From contig NZ_JAHXOZ010000002.1 in NCBI RefSeq assembly GCF_023147585.1, forward strand, positions 10,415 through 74,414: DNA of 64,000 nt, written 5' to 3'. This DNA comes from Micrococcus sp. EYE_212 (GTDB lineage: Bacteria; Actinomycetota; Actinomycetes; Actinomycetales; Micrococcaceae). Shown one piece after another: positions 57,168-64,000 of the stretch. The notes beneath the pieces are model-generated. The model searched no databases. It saw only the letters and a program-made list of their open reading frames with translations, and was not told the origin of the DNA. A program made the translations under genes and the position numbers. Every line of letters starts with the position of its first letter. Position 1 is the stretch's first letter.

Positions 57168-58829
57168 GTGAGCCGCCGAATGCCCCCTCTCCTGCGCCCC
57201 CTGCCCCTGCCGCTCTGGCTCCAGGGGGTGGTGGAGGCGCTCGTGACGGCGCTGATCAGCCTGCTCATCGTGCTGATCCCCACCCTGCTGGTGTGGGTGA
57301 CCGGCGGGTTCCACCGTCCCCGCATCGACGACGTGCTGCAGGTGGGCGGAACCCTGTGGCTCGTGCAGCACGCCGTGCCCGTCACGGTCACCACCGCCCT
57401 GCCCTCGGCCGCGGAGGAGAGCCTCGTCGGGACGGCGTGGCTCGTGCCATGGGGGCTCACCCTCGTCCCGCTCGCGCTCAGCTGGCGCGCCGGGCGGCGG
57501 CTCGCCCGGGCCTCGTACCGCGATCAGGCGTGGCAGGCCTTCGCGGGCGCGGTGGCCGCCTACGCGCTCGTCGGCCTGACCGTGGCCCTGCTGCCGGGCA
57601 CGGGGGAGCTCACGGTCTCCCCGTGGGCCGGCACCCTGCTGCCCGCCCTGCTCTTCACGGGCGCGGCGCTCGCGGGCGCCCGCCGGGAGGCCGGCACGTG
57701 GGCCCACCTGATCGGCGTGGACCTCACCGAGCGGATCGCCCGCCGGTCCCAGTACGAGCGCTGGGCCGGCACGTACGCGTGGTCGGTGGTCCGCGCCGCC
57801 GTCGTGGCGCTCGTGACCCTCGCCGGCCTGTGCGCGCTCCTGGTCGCGGGGCGCCTCGTGGGCGAGTGGACCGCCGTCGTGCACCTCTACCAGGAGGTCG
57901 GCGCCGGGACGCTCGGCGGGACCATGCTCACGCTCCTGCACGTGGGCTACCTGCCCACCTTCACGGCGTGGGCCGCGGCGTGGACGGCGGGCCCCGGGTT
58001 CTCCGTGGGCTCGGACAGCCTGTACTCGGCCTTCGGGGCGACGGCGTCCGCCGCCCCCGCGCTGCCCGTCTTCGCCGCGCTGCCCGCGCCGGGGCAGCCA
58101 TGGCATCCCGTGTTCGTGCTGGTCCCCGTGCTCGCCGGGGCCGTCGCCGGCTGGTGGCTGCTGCGCGAGGGGGAGAACCACCTCGACGACTGGCTCGACG
58201 CCCGCTTCCCGAACCGCGCCGCGTCCCTCGCGCTCTCCACGCTCGCGCTCTCGGTGCTCCTGGGCCTCGTGGCCGCGCTGCTCGCGCTGCTTCCGCTCGC
58301 CCTCACCAACGGGACGCTCGGGGTGGGCACGCTGACGCAGATCGGGTCGAACGTGGGGGCCGTCGCGGCCGCTCTGGCCGGGTGGCTCGCGCTGGGCTGC
58401 GCCGTCGGCTATCTGGCGGCCCTCGCCCTGCAGGACCGCCCGTGGGAGGGCGCGCGGGCCCGCGCCGGGACCGCGGCGCGGCGCGGGGCCGCCGGCGGTG
58501 CGTCGGCCGTCCGGGACCGGGCGCTCGCCACGGGTGCGCGCGTGCGCTCTGCGGGGGAGGGGCTGCTGGTGCGGGGACGACGCGCGGGCCAGGACGGGTG
58601 GGCCGCCGCGCGCGCACGCATGCCGCGCCGCGGGTCTCGGGCCGTGACACCCCAGGACGCGCCGACGCCGTCGGGCTCCGGCTCGAGCGCCGCGCCGTCT
58701 GCGGGCGAGGCACCCGCCTCCGGTCAGGCAGCCGCCGCCGGTGAGGCTCCCGCCCGTCCTGCGGCACCGGCCGATGCTGGACGTCGGACCCCACGGTCCC
58801 GATCGCGGCCGCGCCGCGCCCTGGACTGA
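57168..58829 (+). CDS. DUF6350 multi-pass membrane protein
   Basis: The 553-residue protein matches DUF6350, an actinobacterial membrane family often encoded just upstream of purN and purH, as here. About ten helices lie between residues 15 and 430 ([60 protein letters not shown]). The last 120 residues are a low-complexity basic, alanine- and proline-rich tail. GTG at 57168 follows GAGGGG, with a CATAGA-like box close upstream. A link to cell division or envelope integrity has been suggested for related proteins, but none is shown by the sequence. Confidence 0.8.
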   Translation: MSRRMPPLLRPLPLPLWLQGVVEALVTALISLLIVLIPTLLVWVTGGFHRPRIDDVLQVGGTLWLVQHAVPVTVTTALPSAAEESLVGTAWLVPWGLTLVPLALSWRAGRRLARASYRDQAWQAFAGAVAAYALVGLTVALLPGTGELTVSPWAGTLLPALLFTGAALAGARREAGTWAHLIGVDLTERIARRSQYERWAGTYAWSVVRAAVVALVTLAGLCALLVAGRLVGEWTAVVHLYQEVGAGTLGGTMLTLLHVGYLPTFTAWAAAWTAGPGFSVGSDSLYSAFGATASAAPALPVFAALPAPGQPWHPVFVLVPVLAGAVAGWWLLREGENHLDDWLDARFPNRAASLALSTLALSVLLGLVAALLALLPLALTNGTLGVGTLTQIGSNVGAVAAALAGWLALGCAVGYLAALALQDRPWEGARARAGTAARRGAAGGASAVRDRALATGARVRSAGEGLLVRGRRAGQDGWAAARARMPRRGSRAVTPQDAPTPSGSGSSAAPSAGEAPASGQAAAAGEAPARPAAPADAGRRTPRSRSRPRRALD

Positions 58830-58833
58830 GCGC

Positions 58834-58847
58834 GACGCCGGGGCGTC
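58834..58847. terminator. short hairpin between convergent stops
   Basis: GACGCC-GG-GGCGTC overlaps the stop codon of the minus-strand gene. It is a weak candidate terminator. Confidence 0.3.
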
Positions 58848-59325
58848 AGCCCGCCTGCGGCAGCCCGGTGAGCTCCTCCACCTGACGCGTGAACTCCGCG
58901 GCGCACTCCTGCTGGGCCCGCACGGTGAGGGCGGAGGCGGTGCACTGTTCGAGCTGGACGGTCTGGTTCCACGCGAGCAGGGGCAGGGCGCCGATCGTGA
59001 GGCCGAGGAGGCCCAGGGCGATCCCGGCGGCGGCCGCCGCACGTCCGGCCCCCGTCGCCCCGGCGCCGGACCCGCGGGAGCCCGCGCTGCCCGCGCCGCT
59101 GCGCCCGGCGCGGCGGGAGACGGTCCAGGTGCGCACGCCGAGCACCACGGCGGCCAGGGCGAGCGCGAGCGTCAGCAGCTTCCACGGCAGCGGGAGGGAG
59201 AACGCCCCGATCATCCCCAGCAGGGCCGCGGACTGCCACAGCAGCAGCCGTCCGACGCGGGCGCGGCCGGGATCCGGGGCGCCGTCGGGGGTGCGGGAGG
59301 TGGGGGGAGGCAGGGGCTCGGACAC
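58846..59325 (-). CDS. small membrane protein, unknown function
   Basis: I do not recognise the 159-residue product. It has a Pro-rich N-terminus, three predicted helices (LLLWQSAALLGMIGAFSLPL; LLTLALALAAVVLGVRTW; AAAAAGIALGLLGLTIGALP) and an outward C-terminal tail with Cys residues in EQCTASALTVRAQQECAAEF that could form a disulfide. The two loops are Gly/Ala/Ser-rich. The GTG start at 59325 follows minus-strand TAGGGT (59337-59332) by six bases. It is wedged between DUF6350 and purN on the opposite strand. Confidence 0.7.
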   Translation of the reverse strand: MSEPLPPPTSRTPDGAPDPGRARVGRLLLWQSAALLGMIGAFSLPLPWKLLTLALALAAVVLGVRTWTVSRRAGRSGAGSAGSRGSGAGATGAGRAAAAAGIALGLLGLTIGALPLLAWNQTVQLEQCTASALTVRAQQECAAEFTRQVEELTGLPQAG

Positions 59326-59351
59326 CCCCTCACCCTACGAGACGCCCGCCC

Positions 59352-59357
59352 TACGAT
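59352..59357 (+). promoter_or_regulatory. -10 box TACGAT of purN, predicted leaderless start
   Basis: TACGAT ends six bases before the purN ATG at 59364. It lies within 20 bases of the divergent -10 box at 59332-59337. Confidence 0.55.
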
Positions 59358-59363
59358 GGGGGC

Positions 59364-59936
59364 ATGCGCATCGTTGCCCTCGTCTCCGGTTCCGGCACCA
59401 ACCTCCAGGCCGTCCTGGACGCCGTCGCGTCCGGGGCGCTGGACGTGGAGGTCGCCGCCGTCGGCTCGGACGTTCCCGCCGCCCAGGGCCTGGAGCGCGC
59501 CCGAGCACACGGGATCCCGGTGTTCGCGGTGCCGCCGGCGGAGCACGCCTCCCGCGCGGAGTGGGACGCCGCGCTCGCGGATGCCGTGGCCGCCCACGAG
59601 CCGGACTGGGTGGTCTGCTCCGGGTTCATGCGGATCCTCGGCGCGCCCCTGCTCGAGCGCTTCCCCGGGCACATCCTCAACACCCACCCGGCCCTATTGC
59701 CCGCGTTCCCCGGAGCCCACGGCGTGCGGGACGCCCTCGCACACGGCGTGAAGGTCGCCGGCTGCACCGTGCACGTGGTGGACGCCGGCGTGGACACCGG
59801 GCCGATCCTGGCGCAGGCCGCCGTCCCGGTGCTGGACACGGACACGGAGGAGACCCTCCACGAGCGCATCAAGGTGCAGGAGCGCGCGCTGCTGCTGCGC
59901 ACCCTCGGCGAGCTGTCCGGGGCGCCGCGCCCCTGA
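59364..59936 (+). CDS. purN: phosphoribosylglycinamide formyltransferase
   Basis: PurN transfers a formyl group from 10-formyl-THF to GAR, the third step of purine synthesis. The 190 residues are of normal length. VSGSGTNLQAVLDAVASGAL binds the phosphoribosyl group, and HILNTHPALLPAFPGAHG holds the catalytic Asn and His. GCTVHVVDAGVDTGPILAQA holds the catalytic Asp. The mRNA is predicted leaderless. purH lies about 1.5 kb further on the same strand, separated by a divergent transporter gene, so they are not strictly one operon. Confidence 0.97.
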   Translation: MRIVALVSGSGTNLQAVLDAVASGALDVEVAAVGSDVPAAQGLERARAHGIPVFAVPPAEHASRAEWDAALADAVAAHEPDWVVCSGFMRILGAPLLERFPGHILNTHPALLPAFPGAHGVRDALAHGVKVAGCTVHVVDAGVDTGPILAQAAVPVLDTDTEETLHERIKVQERALLLRTLGELSGAPRP

Positions 59937-59955
59937 CGCCGCGCCCCGGCGGCCC

Positions 59956-61344
59956 TCAGTGCGCGTCCACCTCCAGGGCGCGGCCGCGGGTCTCGGGGGC
60001 GAAGGCGAACATCACGACGGCGGCGAGCACCACGAGGCCGCCCGTCACGGCGAAGGCGCCGGGCAGCCCCAGCGCGGGGACGAGCGTCCCCACGAAGAAC
60101 AGCGGGCCCAGGCCCGCGCCCACGCGGGACGCGGCGGAGGCCCACCCGAACCCGGAGGCCCGCAGCGAGGTGGGGTAGAGCTCGGTCACGTAGGTGTAGA
60201 GCACGGGGATGGCCACCTGCACGATGAAGCCGAAGACGAGCACGAGCGGGAGGGCGGCGGCGGGCACGCCGATCACGGCGGCCAGCGCCACGAGCACGCC
60301 GCTCGCGAGGATCGAGCTGACGGCGAGCAGCCAGCGGCGGCCCGTGCTCTCCACCAGGAGCGCGGAGACCACCACGCCGAGCAGGCCGACGGCGGCCATG
60401 CCCGAGGTCATCACGAACGCCCGGTCCTCGGCGTAGCCGGCCTCGATGAGGAACTGCGGCAGCCACTGCAGGGCGATGTAGTAGGTGAGCATGATGGTCA
60501 CGAACAGGGCCCAGGCCGCGGCCGTGATGCGCGGAGAGAAGCGCCACACGGCGGCCAGCTGGGAGCCGATCGCCCCGAGGCCGCCCGCCTGGCGCTCCTG
60601 GGCGGCGGGCATCACGTACGGGCGGGGCTCGGCGCCGGTCGCGGCGACCATCCGGTCGATCACGCGGCGCGCCTCGGCCTCGCGGCGGTGGCTCATCAGG
60701 AACAGCGGCGACTCGGGGATGCCCAGGCGCACGACGAACACGAGCAGGGCGGGCAGCACCATGACGAGCAGGGGCAGGCGCCAGTCGCCCCACGTGCTCA
60801 CGAGCCATGCGGAGACCACGCCACACAGGGCCGCGCCCACCGGCCACCAGCCGTCCATGGCGGTGAGCACCCGGCCCCGCAGCCGCTTCGGAGTGAACTC
60901 GCTGACCAGCGCGTAGTCCACGGGGATGGTGCCGCCCAGGCCGATGCCGGCCAGGAAGCGGAACGCCGCGAACCACACGAGCGAGTCCGCCAGGGCGCCG
61001 GCCACCGTGAAGACGGCGAACACGAGGAGGGTCCAGGAGAACGCGGCCTTGCGGCCGATCCGGTCGGCCACGGTGCCCCACAGGAACGCGCCCAGGCCCA
61101 TGCCGATGAGGTTGGCGGTGCCGATCCAGGCCGCCTCGGGCCGCGTGAGGCCCCACTCGGCGGAGAGCAGCGGGATCATGACGCCGTTCAGGGCCACGTC
61201 CCACGCGTCGAACATGAAGCCGAGGCCGCCGATGAGGAAGATCCGGCCCTGGACGGACCAGCGCCAGGGCAGCTCCTGCACGACGGACTCGCCGGTGGGC
61301 GGGGCGGGGGAGTCCAGGGGGGAGGTGCGGGTGGCTGAGGACAC
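59956..61344 (-). CDS. major facilitator superfamily transporter
   Basis: This 462-residue MFS transporter has 12 predicted helices. The family loop signatures WGTVADRIGRKAAFSWTLLV and EFTPKRLRGRVLTAMDGWW mark the sugar/aromatic-acid type, and YVTELYPTSLRASGFGWASA is the matching C-half motif. GTG at 61344 is chosen because AGGGAG lies nine bases upstream and a minus-strand CATAAT box (61396-61391) gives a 40-base leader; the in-frame ATG at 61390-61392 overlaps that box. It diverges from purH. The substrate, and whether it is imported or exported, are unknown; the AAHS/sugar-porter groups take up aromatic acids or sugars by proton symport. Confidence 0.88.
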   Translation of the reverse strand: MSSATRTSPLDSPAPPTGESVVQELPWRWSVQGRIFLIGGLGFMFDAWDVALNGVMIPLLSAEWGLTRPEAAWIGTANLIGMGLGAFLWGTVADRIGRKAAFSWTLLVFAVFTVAGALADSLVWFAAFRFLAGIGLGGTIPVDYALVSEFTPKRLRGRVLTAMDGWWPVGAALCGVVSAWLVSTWGDWRLPLLVMVLPALLVFVVRLGIPESPLFLMSHRREAEARRVIDRMVAATGAEPRPYVMPAAQERQAGGLGAIGSQLAAVWRFSPRITAAAWALFVTIMLTYYIALQWLPQFLIEAGYAEDRAFVMTSGMAAVGLLGVVVSALLVESTGRRWLLAVSSILASGVLVALAAVIGVPAAALPLVLVFGFIVQVAIPVLYTYVTELYPTSLRASGFGWASAASRVGAGLGPLFFVGTLVPALGLPGAFAVTGGLVVLAAVVMFAFAPETRGRALEVDAH

Positions 61345-61390
61345 GGTGACGGGCTCCCTTGTGACGGCCGGGCGGGACGGGTGTGGGGCC

Positions 61391-61410
61391 ATTATGCGCG
61401 GTCCTAGACT
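61391..61410. promoter_or_regulatory. divergent -10 boxes of the MFS gene and purH
   Basis: CATAAT on the minus strand (61396-61391) serves the MFS gene, and TAGACT on the plus strand (61405-61410) serves purH. No PurR-type or ZTP riboswitch element was recognised in the 50-base purH leader. Confidence 0.45.
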
Positions 61411-61460
61411 GGGAGGCGGCCCCGCACCGCTTCCCCCCCCCCACCGAAGGAGAGTCCCCC

Positions 61461-63161
61461 GTGACCTCAGCCCAGTCCGCCCCCACCGTCCTGGACACGG
61501 TCCCGCTCAAGCGCGCGCTGATCTCCGTCTATGACAAGACCGGGCTGGAGGAGCTGGCCGCGGGCCTGCACGCCGCGGGCGTGCAGATCGTCTCCACGGG
61601 CTCGACGGCGCAGCGCATCGCCGGCGCCGGTGTCCCGGTCACGGAGGTCGCCGACGTCACCGGGTTCCAGGAGTGCCTGGACGGCCGCGTGAAGACCCTG
61701 CACCCGCGTGTGCACGCCGGCATCCTCGCGGACCGCCGCCGGGAGGACCACGTGGCGCAGCTGCGCGACCTCGAGGTGGAGCCCTTCGACCTCGTGGTGG
61801 TGAACCTCTACCCCTTCGTGGACACCGTGAAGTCGGGCGCCGGGGAGGACGCCGTCGTCGAGCAGATCGACATCGGCGGCCCCTCCATGGTCCGCGCCGC
61901 GGCGAAGAACCACGCCTCCGTGGCGATCGTCGTCGACCCGGCGCGCTACGGGGACGTCGTGGCCGCGGCCCAGTCCGGCGGCTTCGACCTGCGCACCCGC
62001 AGGCGCCTGGCCTCGCTGGCCTTCGCGCACACCGCCGCCTACGACAACGCGGTGGCCGCCTGGACCGCGTCCCACTTCGGCGACGAGGACGCGGACGAGA
62101 CCCCCGTGTTCCCGCCCTACGCCGGCTTCTCCCTCGAGCGCGCCGCGAGCCTGCGCTACGGCGAGAACCCGCACCAGCCGGCCGCGCTCTACGTGGACCA
62201 CGCGGCCACCCCGGGCATCGCGCAGGCGGAGCTGCTGCACGGCAAGGCCATGAGCTACAACAACTACGTGGACGCGGACGCCGCCGTGCGCGCCGCCTTC
62301 GACCACGCGGCCCCCGCCGTGGCGATCGTCAAGCACGCCAACCCGTGCGGCGTGGCCGTGGCGGGCGAGGGCGAGGACGTGGCCGTGGCGCATGCCAAGG
62401 CGCACGCGTGCGACCCCGTCTCCGCGTTCGGCGGCGTGATCGCGGCCAACCGCCCCGTCACCGCCGCCATGGCGCAGCAGGTCAAGGACGTGTTCACGGA
62501 GGTCGTGGTGGCGCCGTCCTTCGACGTCGAGGCCGTGGAGATCCTCTCCGCGAAGAAGAACCTGCGCCTGCTGAGCCTGCCGGCGGGCTTCGCCCACGAC
62601 TCCGTGGAGGCCAAGCAGGTCTCCGGCGGCATGCTGCTGCAGGTCGCGGACGCCGTGGACGCCGAGGGCGACGACCCGGCGACCTGGACCCGCGCCGCCG
62701 GTCCCGCCGCCGACGAGGCCACGCTGGCCGACCTCGCCTTCGCGTGGCGCGCGGTGCGCGCCGCCAAGTCGAACGCCGTGCTGCTGGCCTCCGACGGTGC
62801 CACCGTGGGCGTCGGCATGGGCCAGGTCAACCGCCTCGACTCGTGCCGCCTGGCCGTGGAGCGCGCCAACACGCTCGGCGCGGCGCAGACCGGCGGCCAG
62901 GACGTGGTCAAGGAGATCACGACGGCGGGCGGCGCGGAGAACGTCTCCGGCACCGGCGCCCCTGAGCGGGCCCGCGGCGCCGTGGCGGCCTCGGACGCGT
63001 TCTTCCCCTTCGCGGACGGTCTGCAGATCCTGATCGACGCCGGCGTCAAGGCCGTCGTCCAGCCCGGCGGCTCCGTGCGGGACGAGGAGGTCATGGCCGC
63101 GGCCGAGGCGGCCGGGATCACGATGTACCTCACCGGGGCGCGGCACTTCTTCCACGGCTGA
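61461..63161 (+). CDS. purH: AICAR formyltransferase/IMP cyclohydrolase
   Basis: PurH performs the last two steps of IMP synthesis: formylation of AICAR and ring closure. The 566 residues hold the MGS-like IMP cyclohydrolase domain at about 17-160 ([39 protein letters not shown]) and the transformylase domain from about 165 ([34 protein letters not shown] with the catalytic Lys-His; [20 protein letters not shown]). GTG at 61461 has GAAGGAGAG seven bases upstream. The frame is open upstream to 61383 but includes the promoter. Confidence 0.98.
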   Translation: MTSAQSAPTVLDTVPLKRALISVYDKTGLEELAAGLHAAGVQIVSTGSTAQRIAGAGVPVTEVADVTGFQECLDGRVKTLHPRVHAGILADRRREDHVAQLRDLEVEPFDLVVVNLYPFVDTVKSGAGEDAVVEQIDIGGPSMVRAAAKNHASVAIVVDPARYGDVVAAAQSGGFDLRTRRRLASLAFAHTAAYDNAVAAWTASHFGDEDADETPVFPPYAGFSLERAASLRYGENPHQPAALYVDHAATPGIAQAELLHGKAMSYNNYVDADAAVRAAFDHAAPAVAIVKHANPCGVAVAGEGEDVAVAHAKAHACDPVSAFGGVIAANRPVTAAMAQQVKDVFTEVVVAPSFDVEAVEILSAKKNLRLLSLPAGFAHDSVEAKQVSGGMLLQVADAVDAEGDDPATWTRAAGPAADEATLADLAFAWRAVRAAKSNAVLLASDGATVGVGMGQVNRLDSCRLAVERANTLGAAQTGGQDVVKEITTAGGAENVSGTGAPERARGAVAASDAFFPFADGLQILIDAGVKAVVQPGGSVRDEEVMAAAEAAGITMYLTGARHFFHG

Positions 63162-63163
63162 CC

Positions 63164-63532
63164 ATGGCGTCCGCCCCCGGCGGTGTCCAGTCTGGGCGCA
63201 TGATGGGGGACGGCATGATGACCGAGGTGCTGATCGGCAGCGGCTGGGCAGGGCTGCTCGCGTGCATGGTGGTGGGCACCATCGCCCGGATCCTTCTGGC
63301 CGCGGCGGAGCGCCGGCGTCGGGCAGCGCAGGAACAGATCGATCACGCCGCGCGCCTCGGGGCGGCGTTCCGAGGCGCGAGGGCCGCGTCGGGCACGCAC
63401 CCCGGCGGCGAGGCCGGCGTGGACGACGGCCTCGGCGCCCGCTCCCCGGCCGCGCCGCCGGCATCGGCGGACAGGAGGCCGGGCTGGTACTCGTCGGAGG
63501 GTCCGGACCGGCAGGGTCCCGAGCCCCGCTGA
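63164..63532 (+). CDS. small single-helix protein, unknown function
   Basis: I do not recognise this protein of up to 122 residues. It has one hydrophobic segment (GSGWAGLLACMVVGTIARIL) followed by a basic helix (AAAERRRRAAQEQIDHAARL) and a disordered acidic/proline tail. ATG at 63164 lies two bases after the purH stop; ATGs at 63200 and 63215 are possible alternatives and would remove a short extension. Coding is suggested by GC-biased third positions and the defined helix, but it is not certain. Confidence 0.5.
   Translation: MASAPGGVQSGRMMGDGMMTEVLIGSGWAGLLACMVVGTIARILLAAAERRRRAAQEQIDHAARLGAAFRGARAASGTHPGGEAGVDDGLGARSPAAPPASADRRPGWYSSEGPDRQGPEPR

Positions 63533-64000
<468 letters not shown>

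Overview
The window is chromosomal DNA of a very high-GC Gram-positive actinobacterium. The content (TreY/TreZ trehalose synthesis, a DtxR-type metalloregulator, DUF3263, DUF3027, DUF4031, DUF4032 and DUF6350 genes, HrcA/CIRCE control of groEL, a monomeric isocitrate dehydrogenase) fits Micrococcaceae, most likely Micrococcus. That assignment is inferred from family content, not from a database search. Third codon positions are almost all G or C, so long antisense open frames are common and were ignored. About 60 genes are called, with three tRNAs.

Layout. 0-9.5 kb: a fumarylacetoacetate-hydrolase-like enzyme diverges from an aldo/keto reductase; then come a small membrane gene coupled to treY, then treZ, a kinase-like DUF4032 gene and a DsbA-like thiol oxidoreductase. 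9.6-16.1 kb: tRNA-Thr, a secreted subtilisin-like protease, tRNA-Val, a ThrE-type exporter, a frameshifted uracil-DNA glycosylase, and a DUF3263/LytR_C pair. 16.1-28 kb: groEL with two CIRCE elements, a DUF4031-HD protein, a lone WXG100 protein, a two-component system, a cold-shock protein with DUF3027, serC, a DtxR-type regulator, an HNH nuclease and an ABC exporter. 28.1-29.4 kb: an islet of strikingly lower GC abutting tRNA-Arg and carrying one membrane/coiled-coil protein. 29.5-38.6 kb: membrane proteins, pcrA, sucCD, a VIT1-type transporter with a ferritin-like domain, and two DUF202 genes. 38.7-45.2 kb: a zinc dehydrogenase, a Na+/solute symporter, an XRE-cupin regulator, a ureohydrolase and a ThDP decarboxylase, which look like one catabolic regulon. 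45.2-64 kb: flavin enzymes, an inositol-monophosphatase-like gene, envelope enzymes, an AbiEi/nuclease-like gene flanked by a palindromic repeat pair, gdhA, a mannosyltransferase-like gene, DUF6350-purN-purH, an MFS transporter, and the start of icd.

How things work together. treY and treZ convert the ends of maltodextrins to trehalose. sucC and sucD form one enzyme. purN and purH share the purine pathway. The 38.7-45.2 kb genes share TGTTGCC-type operator motifs and could degrade arginine by way of 2-ketoarginine and 4-guanidinobutyrate to GABA and urea (inference). Many genes have a TANNNT-type -10 box ending only 6 or 7 bases before the start codon, which predicts leaderless mRNAs. Several gene pairs overlap by the four bases GTGA or ATGA, which suggests translational coupling.

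The most unusual items are the low-GC islet at tRNA-Arg, the frameshift in ung, the paired palindromic repeats around the nuclease-like gene, the 28-bp perfect inverted repeat downstream of sucD, and the predicted guanidino-acid regulon.
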